From assembly GCF_034009455.1 (NCBI RefSeq), contig NZ_CP125380.1:48501-112500 (forward strand): a stretch of DNA of 64,000 nucleotides, written 5' to 3'. Each line of letters opens with the position of its first letter. The first letter of the stretch is position 1. Shown one piece after another: positions 56,126 through 64,000 of this stretch. The DNA is from Pseudomonas sp. P5_109. Lineage in GTDB: Bacteria > Pseudomonadota > Gammaproteobacteria > Pseudomonadales > Pseudomonadaceae. The position numbers and the translations under genes are program-made. A model generated the notes under the pieces. That model was not told the DNA's origin. It ran no database searches and saw nothing but the letters and a program-made list of their open reading frames with translations.

Positions 56126-56445
56126 GGTGGTCATCCTTCCGCTTGTGGCGGGATTAGGTAGTGGTTTAACTGGTGCCCATGATCCTCTTGTTTGCCTAGC
56201 CTCTGTAGATACAGTTCATCTGTATTGTGAGAGCTCAGTTAACTGTTTATAGGGGGTGTACTGGTCGAAATTGAGGCAACTGTACTTGTCTGCACTATTT
56301 AAGTGCAAAAATGCAGTTTTGGCTCGATTTGGTGGGAGTTTCCCGTAGGAAATGACCAGTACAGCAGTACAGTTTTTTTCATATCGCGAGAAGGGCAAGA
56401 GCAAGCTGACGAAACTGTGTTTGCGCCAGCTGCTTTCTGTACCAA
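56126..56445. promoter_or_regulatory. Spacer with repeated TGTACTGGT/CTGTA motifs
   Basis: This 320-base AT-rich spacer between DUF1127 copy 2 and the CoA-transferase gene has no gene of its own. It holds TGTACTGGT at 56257-56265, its inverse ACCAGTACA at 56355-56363, CAGTACAG at 56365-56372 and further CTGTA-type motifs near 56207-56226 and 56279. This clustering suggests a multi-site operator, as for GntR/MocR-type regulators. Confidence 0.5.
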
Positions 56446-57939
56446 TTACTTCTTCAGCATTTGCCCGGTTTCTTCCAGGTTTATGTGCCAGCTGAGGGCG
56501 TCACGCAGGATGTGTGGGGTGTGTCCGCCGATGGCGCATGCGGCAGTGAAGTAATCATTCAGCGCCTGGCGGTAATCCGGGTGCACGCACTTGTCGATGA
56601 TGATCCGGGCGCGCTCCCGCGGCGCCAGGCCTCGCAAGTCTGCCAGGCCCACTTCGGTCACGAGGATGTCGACGTCATGTTCGGTGTGGTCAACATGGCT
56701 GACCATCGGCACCACGCTGGAGATCGCACCGCCCTTGGCGATCGACTTGGTCACGAACACGGACAGGTGCGCGTTGCGCGCGAAGTCGCCCGAGCCACCG
56801 ATGCCGTTCATCATCCGCGTGCCGCAGACGTGAGTGGAGTTGACGTTGCCATAGATGTCGAACTCCAGGGCGGTGTTGATGCCGATGATGCCCAGGCGAC
56901 GCACGACTTCAGGGTGGTTGGAAATCTCCTGCGGGCGCAGAACCAGCTTGTCCTTGTAGCGCTCCAGATTGCCGAACACATCGGCATTACGCCGGCTCGA
57001 CAGGGTGATCGAGCTGCCGGAAGCAAAGCTCAGCTTGCCAGCGTCGATCAGGTCGAAGGTCGAGTCTTGCAGCACCTCGGAATACATCGTCAGGTCTTCG
57101 AACGGCGAGTCGATCAGGCCACACATCACCGAGTTGGCGATGGTACCGATACCGGCTTGCAGCGGGCCGAGCTTGTTGGTCATGCGCCCGGCTGCCACTT
57201 CCTGCTTGAAGAAGTCGATCAGGTGGTCGGCAATGGCCTGGGTCTCGGCGTCCGGTGCCAGCACCGTGGAGGGGGAGTCAGCCTGGTTGGTGACCACGAT
57301 GGCGACGATTTTTTCCGCTGGAATCGGGATGGCGGTGCTGCCGATGCGGTCATCCACCTTGACCAATGGAATCGGGGTTCGGGTTGGACGATAGGTCGGA
57401 ATGTAGATGTCGTGCAAACCTTCGAGGTTCGGGTTGTGCGCCATGTTGATCTCGACGATCACGTGCTTGGCGAAAATCGCGAAGCTGGCCGAGTTGCCTA
57501 CCGAGGTGGTTGGCACGATATGCCCTTGCTCGGTGATCGCGACGGCTTCAATCACGGCAATGTCCGGCAGTTTCAATTGCTGGTTGCGCAATTGCTCCAC
57601 GGTTTCCGACAAGTGCTGGTCGATGAACATGACTTCACCGGCGTTGATCGCCTTGCGCAGGGTGCTGTCGACCTGAAACGGCATGCGTCGCGACAGCACG
57701 CCAGCTTCGGTCAGCTGCTTGTCGAGGTCGTTGCCCAGGCTTGCGCCAGTCATCAGGCTGATCTTCAGCGGCGTGACCTTGGCGCGTTCGGCCAGCGCCT
57801 GGGGAACGGCCTTGGCTTCGCCAGCGCGAGTAAAACCACTCATGCCGACGGTCATGCCGTCTTCAATCATGGCGGCGGCGTCGGCAGCGCTCATCACTTT
57901 GTCCAACAACGAAGGCAGGCGAATACGGTCACGGTACAT
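56446..57939 (-). CDS. Acetyl-CoA hydrolase / succinyl-CoA:acetate CoA-transferase family protein
   Basis: This 497-residue CoA-transferase family enzyme (Cat1/AarC/Ach1 type) likely moves CoA between succinate and acetate. The family opening SAADAAAMIEDGMTVGMSGFTRAGEAKAVP and the substrate loop GGSGDFARNAHLSVFVTKS are visible. The catalytic glutamate is expected in the GIGTIANSVMCGL / FEDLTMYSEVLQD region. No signal peptide. It is monocistronic on the minus strand. The true activity (transferase or hydrolase) cannot be told from sequence here. Confidence 0.9.
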   Translation of the reverse strand: MYRDRIRLPSLLDKVMSAADAAAMIEDGMTVGMSGFTRAGEAKAVPQALAERAKVTPLKISLMTGASLGNDLDKQLTEAGVLSRRMPFQVDSTLRKAINAGEVMFIDQHLSETVEQLRNQQLKLPDIAVIEAVAITEQGHIVPTTSVGNSASFAIFAKHVIVEINMAHNPNLEGLHDIYIPTYRPTRTPIPLVKVDDRIGSTAIPIPAEKIVAIVVTNQADSPSTVLAPDAETQAIADHLIDFFKQEVAAGRMTNKLGPLQAGIGTIANSVMCGLIDSPFEDLTMYSEVLQDSTFDLIDAGKLSFASGSSITLSSRRNADVFGNLERYKDKLVLRPQEISNHPEVVRRLGIIGINTALEFDIYGNVNSTHVCGTRMMNGIGGSGDFARNAHLSVFVTKSIAKGGAISSVVPMVSHVDHTEHDVDILVTEVGLADLRGLAPRERARIIIDKCVHPDYRQALNDYFTAACAIGGHTPHILRDALSWHINLEETGQMLKK

Positions 57940-58110
57940 GGATTGTTATCTCGGGCAACAGGTAGCAGGACGTGCAGTCTAGTGAATTGCGCCGGCTTCT
58001 GTCCCGCTACCAAGGTCGCAATCGAGGCGTCTATTCCGGGCCTTTCAAGCAAAACACCGTTACCGGATCGGTAACAAAAGAATAGTTTGTCCGACGATTT
58101 TCGCAAACAA

Positions 58111-58136
58111 AAACGCCCCGACGAGTCGGGGCGTTC
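58111..58136 (-). terminator. Terminator downstream of pntB
   Basis: AACGCCCCGAC, GAG loop, GTCGGGGCGTT-type stem; on the minus strand a TTTTTG tract follows. It lies 17 bases after the pntB stop. Confidence 0.85.
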
Positions 58137-58152
58137 TGTGTGCCGCAGAGGG

Positions 58153-59586
58153 TTAGTCGACGGCTTTGACCATGTCCTCGATGACCTTTTTAGCGTCACC
58201 GAACACCATCATGGTTTTGTCCAGGTAGAACAGTTCGTTGTCCAGCCCGGCATAGCCGCTGGCCATCGAGCGCTTGTTGACGATGATGGTCTTGGCCTTG
58301 AACGCTTCGAGGATCGGCATGCCGGCAATCGGCGATTTCGGATCGTTCTTCGCGGCCGGGTTGACCACGTCGTTGGCACCCAACACCAGCACCACGTCGG
58401 CCTGGCCGAACTCGGAGTTGATGTCTTCCATCTCGAACACCTGGTCGTAAGGCACTTCGGCCTCGGCCAGCAATACGTTCATATGGCCCGGCATACGACC
58501 GGCCACCGGGTGGATCGCGTACTTCACGGTGACGCCGCGATGGGTCAGCTTCTCGGTCAGTTCCTTCAGCGCATGCTGCGCCCGTGCGACCGCCAGGCCA
58601 TAGCCCGGAACGATGATCACGGTGTCGGCGTTGGTCAGCAGGAAGGTCGCATCGTCAGCCGAACCGGATTTCACCGGGCGGGCTTCCTTGGCGCCTGCAG
58701 GGCCTGCGTCGGCTGTATTGCCGAAACCGCCGAGCAGTACATTAAAGAAGGAGCGGTTCATCGCCTTGCACATGATGTACGAGAGGATCGCACCGCTTGA
58801 GCCTACCAGCGAACCGGCGATGATCAGCATCGAGTTGTTCAGCGAGAAGCCGATACCCGCTGCGGCCCAGCCGGAGTAGCTGTTGAGCATCGACACGACC
58901 ACTGGCATGTCCGCGCCACCGATCGGGATGATGATCAGCACACCCATGATGAAGGCCAGGGCCAGCATCAAGGCGAAGGCGTTGAGGTCGCCGGTCAGCA
59001 TGAAGGTGATGCCCAGCGCCAGTGTGGCCACGCCCAGCAACAGGTTCAGTTTGTGTTGGCCGGTGAACTGTACCGGTGCGCCCTGGAACAGGCGGAACTT
59101 GTACTTGCCCGACAGCTTGCCGAAGGCGATGACCGAACCGGAGAAGGTGATCGCACCAATGGCGGCACCGAGGAACAGTTCCAGGCGGTTACCGGCCGGG
59201 ATCGCATCACCCAGTTGCGCAACGATACCCAGCGACTGCGGCTCGACGACCGCCGCGATGGCGATGAACACCGCGGCCAGGCCGATCATGCTGTGCATGA
59301 AGGCGACCAGTTCGGGCATCTTGGTCATTTCAACGCGTTTGGCCATGATCGAACCGGCGGTGCCGCCGATCAGCAGGCCGACGATCACGTAGACGATACC
59401 GTCGTGGGCAAGTTCGGCACCCAACTTGTAGATCAGGCCGACCGTGGTGAGAATCGCCAGGCCCATGCCGAGCATGCCGAACAGGTTGCCGCGACGCGAC
59501 GTGGTGGGGTGCGAAAGGCCCTTTAGCGCCTGGATGAAGCAGACCGAGGCGATCAAATACAGGGAAGTAACCAGGTTCATGCTCAT
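58153..59586 (-). CDS. pntB: NAD(P) transhydrogenase beta subunit
   Basis: This 477-residue beta subunit of the proton-pumping transhydrogenase has about nine membrane helices (domain II) and a C-terminal NADP-binding domain III (about 300-477). The NADP site is visible as [16 protein letters not shown] and GANDVVNP...[14 protein letters not shown]. The start ATG overlaps the stop of pntAb (ATGA), so the three genes form one coupled operon. The enzyme uses the proton gradient to make NADPH from NADH. Confidence 0.95.
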   Translation of the reverse strand: MSMNLVTSLYLIASVCFIQALKGLSHPTTSRRGNLFGMLGMGLAILTTVGLIYKLGAELAHDGIVYVIVGLLIGGTAGSIMAKRVEMTKMPELVAFMHSMIGLAAVFIAIAAVVEPQSLGIVAQLGDAIPAGNRLELFLGAAIGAITFSGSVIAFGKLSGKYKFRLFQGAPVQFTGQHKLNLLLGVATLALGITFMLTGDLNAFALMLALAFIMGVLIIIPIGGADMPVVVSMLNSYSGWAAAGIGFSLNNSMLIIAGSLVGSSGAILSYIMCKAMNRSFFNVLLGGFGNTADAGPAGAKEARPVKSGSADDATFLLTNADTVIIVPGYGLAVARAQHALKELTEKLTHRGVTVKYAIHPVAGRMPGHMNVLLAEAEVPYDQVFEMEDINSEFGQADVVLVLGANDVVNPAAKNDPKSPIAGMPILEAFKAKTIIVNKRSMASGYAGLDNELFYLDKTMMVFGDAKKVIEDMVKAVD

Positions 59587-59933
59587 GCTTGCTGCACCTC
59601 AGCCTTGACTGCTTCGGCCTTGGCAGCCGGAGCCTTGGCAGCTTTCTTCTTGAACATTTCCAGCATGCGCCGGGTCACCAGGAAGCCACCAAACACGTTG
59701 ACGGCGGCCAGGGCCACGGCCAGGGTGCCCATGGTCTTGCCCAACGGGGTCACGGTGAGGGCGGCGGCGAGCATGGCGCCGACGATCACAATGGCGGAAA
59801 TGGCGTTGGTCACCGCCATCAGTGGCGTGTGCAGTGCAGGTGTCACGTTCCAGACCACGTGGTAGCCAACATAGATGGCCAGCACGAAGATGATCAGGTT
59901 GTAGATACCGTGAGAGATCAGCATGTCTTCCAT
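59583..59933 (-). CDS. pntAb: NAD(P) transhydrogenase alpha subunit, membrane part
   Basis: The product has 116 residues with three or four membrane helices: the C-terminal membrane portion of the alpha subunit made as a separate chain, as in Rhodospirillum rubrum. The [15 protein letters not shown] block is family-typical. A Lys/Ala-rich tail ([16 protein letters not shown]) follows. ATG 59933 is preferred to the frame at 59990. It lies 11 bases after pntAa and overlaps pntB. Confidence 0.93.
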   Translation of the reverse strand: MEDMLISHGIYNLIIFVLAIYVGYHVVWNVTPALHTPLMAVTNAISAIVIVGAMLAAALTVTPLGKTMGTLAVALAAVNVFGGFLVTRRMLEMFKKKAAKAPAAKAEAVKAEVQQA

Positions 59934-59944
59934 TGTTTTTATCC

Positions 59945-61066
59945 TCAGCCGTTCTTGCGCACGATCTGGCCGTCGCGGCACATCAGGCACGCGGCGACGA
60001 TGTCGTCTTCAAGGTTGATCACCAGTTGTCCTTCTTTATCGAACAACAGTTTCATGAAGTCCAGCAGGTTGCGGGCATACAGCGCCGAAGCGTCAGCCGC
60101 CACGGCGCCGGCCAGGTTGGTCGGGCCAACGATGGTAACGCCATTTTCGACGACCACCTGATCGGCCACGGTCAGCGGGCAGTTGCCGCCCTGGGCGGCC
60201 GCGAGGTCGATGACCACCGAGCCCGGCTTCATCTGGGCCACGGTTTCCGCGCTGAGCAGCGTCGGTGCCTTGCGGCCGGGAATCAGCGCGGTGGTGATGA
60301 CGATGTCAGCCTGTTTGGCGCGCTCGTGCACGGCCAGGGCCTGACGCTGCATCCAACTGGCCGGCATCGGGCGGGCGTAACCGCCGACACCGACGGCGCA
60401 TTCACGCTCTTCATCTGTCTCGTAAGGCACGTCGACAAACTTGGCGCCGAGGGATTCGATCTGCTCTTTTACCGCAGGACGCACGTCAGACGCTTCGATC
60501 ACCGCACCCAGGCGTTTCGCCGTAGCGATGGCCTGCAAACCGGCCACGCCAGCGCCGAGAATCAGCACGCGAGCGGCCTTTACGGTACCGGCAGCGGTCA
60601 TCAGCATCGGCATGAAGCGCGGGTAGTAGTGCGCGGCCAGCAACACGGCTTTATAGCCGGCGATGTTGGCTTGCGACGACAGCACGTCCAGGCTCTGCGC
60701 ACGGGAAGTGCGGGGGGCGGCTTCCAGGGCGAAGGCGGTAATGCCGCACTCGGCCATTTTGGCGATGGTTTCATTGCTGAACGGGTTGAGCATCCCCACC
60801 ACAACGGTGCCGCTTTTAATCAGCGCCAGCTCGCTGTCGCTGGGGGCGACCACCTTCAAAACCAGCTCTGCGCCAAACGCGTCATTGGCGCTGCCAATGG
60901 TTGCGCCTGCCGCTTCATAGGCACTGTCGACAACGCTGGCATTAATGCCGGCGCCGCTTTGTACAGTGACCTTATGGCCCTGGCCGATCAGCTTCTTGAT
61001 GGTTTCCGGGGTTGCAGCAACCCGTGTTTCACCGGTCTGGGTTTCGAGAGGAACACCAATGTGCAC
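59945..61066 (-). CDS. pntAa: NAD(P) transhydrogenase alpha subunit, soluble NAD-binding part
   Basis: This is the 373-residue soluble domain I of the transhydrogenase. It resembles alanine dehydrogenase: [22 protein letters not shown] at the start, and a Rossmann nucleotide site [17 protein letters not shown]. The start is GTG at 61064-61066, with AGGAG seven bases before; no ATG gives the family N terminus. It is first in pntAa-pntAb-pntB. The alpha subunit is split into two genes, unlike in E. coli. Confidence 0.94.
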   Translation of the reverse strand: MHIGVPLETQTGETRVAATPETIKKLIGQGHKVTVQSGAGINASVVDSAYEAAGATIGSANDAFGAELVLKVVAPSDSELALIKSGTVVVGMLNPFSNETIAKMAECGITAFALEAAPRTSRAQSLDVLSSQANIAGYKAVLLAAHYYPRFMPMLMTAAGTVKAARVLILGAGVAGLQAIATAKRLGAVIEASDVRPAVKEQIESLGAKFVDVPYETDEERECAVGVGGYARPMPASWMQRQALAVHERAKQADIVITTALIPGRKAPTLLSAETVAQMKPGSVVIDLAAAQGGNCPLTVADQVVVENGVTIVGPTNLAGAVAADASALYARNLLDFMKLLFDKEGQLVINLEDDIVAACLMCRDGQIVRKNG

Positions 61067-61501
61067 GTCAAATCTCCTGCGTGATCTTATTGAGTAAACC
61101 CATGCACTACGGATGGTGCGGCTGGGGCGGCCGATCAGCACGATCCCGCCAAATCAGGGCGGGGCGCGGCATTTTGCAGGCGAACTTTGTGCCCTTCAAG
61201 GGATTATGACGGGTGACGGAAAATTAACTACAAGTCACCCCGTGACCGAATGTCGCAACCAACCGGTTCAATCCCTTGCAGACCGTGCTTTACAAGGATT
61301 CTGGCCGAAATTGAAGAATTTACACATCGGCCGTATGAATGATGCGGCATCGCTTCGAAATAGTGGCGCAAAGCCGCGTGGTCAGGCGCTTGTGGTACGT
61401 TTGTACGGCTTCTCGATACAGTTTGTCGCTATGCGACAAATACTTATATCTGTAGGGCTTATTTTTTGCTGACTACGAGGTCAAGTAATGGCGTTGAGCC
61501 T
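61067..61501. other. Spacer between pntAa and the LysR gene
   Basis: This 435-base region holds the pnt promoter (minus) and the 3' flank of the LysR gene. Apart from a perfect 19-base inverted repeat at 61422-61440 I see no gene or RNA in it. Confidence 0.45.
61422..61440. promoter_or_regulatory. Perfect inverted repeat TTTGTCGC-TAT-GCGACAAA
   Basis: An 8-3-8 perfect dyad about 355 bases upstream of pntAa and 60 bases past the LysR stop. It could be an operator of an unidentified regulator or a weak hairpin; no T tract follows directly. Confidence 0.5.
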
Positions 61502-62401
61502 TTATCCCTCTAGGCTGTAGCTGTGCGCCTGATTTACCAGCCAGTCACGAAATGCCCTTAAAGACGCGGATTCAACCTTTCGCTCGGGAATCATCAGGTA
61601 ATAAGCCTTGATGCTGGACAGTGCTTGCGGGTTGGCGATCACCAGACGTTTTTCTTTGAGCTCCCTTTGAATCAGGAACGGCGGTATCAGGGCAATGCCC
61701 ATGTCGTGCATGGCTGCTTGGGCGAGCATTGAGAATAGCTCGTAGCGTGGGCCTGTCATGTCTCTGGGTACGTTCAGGTGTTGGGAGTCGAACCATTGGC
61801 GCCAGGCATAAGGGCGAGTGGTTTGTTGCAGGAGAGGTAAATCGGCGATTTCACCGGGCGTCAGACTGGTCTTGTTTCCGAGCAGGTTGGGGCTGCAAAC
61901 GGGCATCGGATTTTCACCCATCAGCCTGTGGGACTCTGTGCCCGACCAATCCGCATCACCGAAGTAGATGGCGGCATCAAAATCAGTGTCGGCGAACAGG
62001 AACGGGCGCGTGCGGTTGGTCAGGTTGACCGTCACTTCCGGATGCTTTTGCTGGAAGTCCTTGAGTCGCGGCAGCAGCCATTGGGTGCCGAAGGTCGGAA
62101 CTACGGCCAACTCGATCACGTTGGCGCCCTGCTGGCCCATGACCGACAAGGTGTCTCGCTCGACCGCGTCGAGCTGAGTGGCGACCCGACGGCTGTAGGA
62201 AAGCCCGGCCTCCGTCAGCTTCACTCCGCGCCGCGAGCGTCGGAACAGTTCTATGCCGAGGAACTCTTCAAGGCTGGCGATCTGTCGGCATATCGCCCCT
62301 TGGGTCAGCGACAGTTCCTGGGCGGCCTTGGTAAAGCTCTCGTGGCGCGCCGCTGCCTCGAAGCTGATCAGGGCGGTGGTACTGGGTATCTTCCTGCGCA
62401 T
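61502..62401 (-). CDS. LysR-type regulator divergent from gcdH (GcdR-like)
   Basis: This 299-residue LysR regulator has a winged helix near 8-68 (STTALISFEAAARHESFTK and LSLTQGAICRQIASLEEFLG) and a substrate-binding domain at about 90-290. It is divergent from gcdH across a 157-base spacer, the position of PA0448/GcdR, a glutarate-responsive activator of glutaryl-CoA dehydrogenase in pseudomonads. The frame opens at a GTG (62416), but ATG 62401 gives MRRKIPSTTALISF, the usual start. Confidence 0.88.
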   Translation of the reverse strand: MRRKIPSTTALISFEAAARHESFTKAAQELSLTQGAICRQIASLEEFLGIELFRRSRRGVKLTEAGLSYSRRVATQLDAVERDTLSVMGQQGANVIELAVVPTFGTQWLLPRLKDFQQKHPEVTVNLTNRTRPFLFADTDFDAAIYFGDADWSGTESHRLMGENPMPVCSPNLLGNKTSLTPGEIADLPLLQQTTRPYAWRQWFDSQHLNVPRDMTGPRYELFSMLAQAAMHDMGIALIPPFLIQRELKEKRLVIANPQALSSIKAYYLMIPERKVESASLRAFRDWLVNQAHSYSLEG

Positions 62402-62558
62402 GTACGTCAACCTCACTAATACATCGCATAAAAGCTCTTCTGCGACGTTTCGGAGTGAGAAAATAGCACAACAGTATGCGAAATCCTCGTTTGCCGTAAC
62501 GCCGAACCGGGCCTAGGATCAGTCCACGTTATTTGACCCGATTCGAGAGGACACACTC

Positions 62559-63740
62559 ATGGGCGGTAAAGCTAGCTTCAACTGGATCGATCCCCTGCTG
62601 CTGGATCAACAGCTCACTGAAGAAGAGCGCATGATTCGCGACACGGCTGCGCAGTTCGCTCAGCAGAGCCTTGCGCCGCGCATTCTTGAAGCTTTCCGCC
62701 ATGAGAAGACCGATCCGGCGATCTTCCGCGAAATGGGCGAAGTGGGTCTGTTGGGTGCAACCATCCCCGAGCAGTACGGTGGCAGTGGCCTGAACTACGT
62801 CAGCTACGGCCTGATTGCCCGTGAAGTCGAACGTATCGACTCCGGCTATCGCTCGATGATGAGCGTGCAGTCCTCGCTGGTAATGGTGCCAATCAATGAA
62901 TTCGGCACCGAAGCGCAGAAGCAGAAGTACCTGCCGAAACTGGCCTCGGGCGAGTGGATCGGTTGCTTCGGTCTGACCGAGCCTAACCACGGTTCCGACC
63001 CGGGCGCGATGATCAGTCGTGCGCGCAAAGTCGAAGGCGGCTACAGCCTCACTGGCAGCAAGATGTGGATCACCAACAGCCCCATCGCCGATGTGTTCGT
63101 GGTCTGGGCCAAGGACGATGCCGGCGACATCCGCGGCTTCGTTCTGGAGAAAGGCTGGAAAGGCCTGAGCGCTCCGGCGATTCACGGCAAGGTTGGCCTG
63201 CGGGCATCGATCACCGGTGAAGTCGTCATGGACAACGTGTTCGTGCCGGAAGAGAACATCTTCCCGGATGTGCGCGGCCTCAAAGGTCCTTTCACTTGCC
63301 TCAACTCGGCGCGTTACGGCATCTCCTGGGGGGCGCTGGGTGCAGCCGAGTTCTGCTGGCACACCGCTCGCCAGTACACCCTGGATCGTCAACAGTTCGG
63401 TCGTCCATTGGCCGCCACTCAGTTGATCCAGAAGAAGCTGGCCGACATGCAGACCGAAATTACCATGGCGCTGCAAGGTTGCCTGCGTCTGGGTCGTATG
63501 AAGGATGAAGGTACTGCGGCGGTCGAAATCACTTCGATGATGAAGCGCAACTCGTGCGGCAAGTCCCTGGACATCGCGCGCATGGCTCGCGATATGTTGG
63601 GCGGCAACGGCATCTCCGATGAGTTCGGTGTCGCTCGCCACCTGGTGAACCTCGAAGTGGTGAATACCTATGAAGGTACACACGACGTCCACGCACTGAT
63701 CCTCGGTCGCGCGCAAACCGGCATCCAGGCGTTCTATTAA
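62559..63740 (+). CDS. gcdH: Glutaryl-CoA dehydrogenase
   Basis: This 393-residue acyl-CoA dehydrogenase oxidises and decarboxylates glutaryl-CoA to crotonyl-CoA in lysine and glutarate breakdown. FAD and substrate blocks are present: [34 protein letters not shown], and the catalytic glutamate in [14 protein letters not shown] (about E370). The arginine expected for glutaryl specificity is in the [19 protein letters not shown] region. GAGAGGACACACTC precedes ATG 62559. It is followed after 13 bases by a CoA-transferase. Confidence 0.95.
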   Translation: MGGKASFNWIDPLLLDQQLTEEERMIRDTAAQFAQQSLAPRILEAFRHEKTDPAIFREMGEVGLLGATIPEQYGGSGLNYVSYGLIAREVERIDSGYRSMMSVQSSLVMVPINEFGTEAQKQKYLPKLASGEWIGCFGLTEPNHGSDPGAMISRARKVEGGYSLTGSKMWITNSPIADVFVVWAKDDAGDIRGFVLEKGWKGLSAPAIHGKVGLRASITGEVVMDNVFVPEENIFPDVRGLKGPFTCLNSARYGISWGALGAAEFCWHTARQYTLDRQQFGRPLAATQLIQKKLADMQTEITMALQGCLRLGRMKDEGTAAVEITSMMKRNSCGKSLDIARMARDMLGGNGISDEFGVARHLVNLEVVNTYEGTHDVHALILGRAQTGIQAFY

Positions 63741-63753
63741 TAGGAGAACGTCC

Positions 63754-64000
63754 ATGGGCGCGCTTTCGCATCTGCGGGTACTGGATTTATCGCGGGTACT
63801 GGCCGGGCCTTGGGCCGGGCAGATCCTGGCCGATCTTGGGGCCGAAGTGATCAAGGTCGAGCGCCCCGGTAACGGCGATGACACGCGCGCCTGGGGGCCG
63901 CCGTTCCTTAAAGACGCTTATGGCGAGAACACCAGCGAGGCCGCCTACTACTTGTCGGCCAATCGCAACAAGCAGTCAGTCACCATCGACTTCACTCGCC
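63754..64000 (+). CDS. CaiB/BaiF family CoA-transferase (5' part)
   Basis: Only the first 82 codons lie in the window. They read [20 protein letters not shown], then [19 protein letters not shown], the N-terminal signature of family III CoA-transferases (Frc/CaiB). TAGGAGAACGTCC is an ideal ribosome binding site. Coupling to gcdH suggests that it activates glutarate to glutaryl-CoA (PA0446 position). The rest of the gene continues past the end. Confidence 0.9.
   Translation, partial: MGALSHLRVLDLSRVLAGPWAGQILADLGAEVIKVERPGNGDDTRAWGPPFLKDAYGENTSEAAYYLSANRNKQSVTIDFTR

Noticed and set aside
56461..58074. 537-codon open frame antisense to the CoA-transferase gene
   Set aside because: Shadow of a strongly conserved gene; composition and lack of any family motif argue against coding.

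Overview
The window is chromosomal DNA of a Pseudomonas, most likely from the P. fluorescens group. Evidence is the high-GC coding DNA, a gene order that matches blocks I recall from P. aeruginosa PAO1 (PA0069; PA0102-PA0114; PA5505 down to about PA5479; trpI-trpBA; pnt; gcdH), and many paired REP repeats of the P. fluorescens kind. About 68 protein genes, one sRNA, ten REP-type inverted repeats and several terminators and operators can be supported. There is no rRNA, tRNA, CRISPR array, prophage or insertion sequence. Almost everything is core-genome housekeeping and envelope biology.

Layout. 0.2-1.3 kb: an SplB-like radical SAM gene behind a perfect LexA box. 1.5-4.7 kb: beta-carbonic anhydrase, a SulP transporter and a conserved hypothetical. 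5.0-13.7 kb: the aa3-type cytochrome c oxidase cluster (coxB-coxA-ctaG-coxC, a small membrane protein, SURF1, an SCO-like protein, ctaA, cyoE, senC), holding subunits, copper chaperones and heme A synthesis. 13.8-16.4 kb: metNIQ methionine importer. 16.6-18.7 kb: katE. 18.8-22.6 kb: a lipoprotein and the zinc module znuB-znuC-zur / znuA. 22.7-28 kb: thrB, a DUF2782 protein, polA, an ErsA-type sRNA and engB. 28-30 kb: two cytochromes c and dsbA. 30-35.4 kb: an EEP-family phosphatase/nuclease, a GGDEF diguanylate cyclase, a peptidoglycan amidase and a CSS-EAL phosphodiesterase. 35.4-40 kb: kinB-algB and divergent small membrane-protein genes. 40.3-48.5 kb: gltP, a nucleoside-gate protein, an aminopeptidase and many small envelope or stress proteins. 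48.5-51.6 kb: trpI / trpBA. 51.7-56.1 kb: an RcnB-like protein, an Lnb-domain protein, three tandem DUF2388 genes and two DUF1127 genes. 56.4-61.1 kb: succinyl/acetyl-CoA transferase and the three-gene pnt transhydrogenase. 61.5-64 kb: a LysR regulator divergent from gcdH and a truncated CaiB-type CoA-transferase (glutarate catabolism).

The most interesting signals are regulatory. (i) A LexA box stands before the radical SAM gene. (ii) An ErsA-like sRNA of about 132 nt lies between polA and engB with an AlgU-like promoter, in the same window as kinB-algB. (iii) A sigma-54 type -24/-12 element has two ATCGTGCA half-sites 31 bp apart upstream of it. It faces a small membrane-protein gene and is divergent from algB, which encodes an NtrC-type activator with an intact GAFTGA loop. 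(iv) A 9-mer, TGTACTGGT, recurs three times upstream of two DUF1127 genes. (v) A reading frame directly after the DUF1328 gene has a Shine-Dalgarno sequence but no start codon. I did not find an unmistakable new multi-gene system. These are the best leads.
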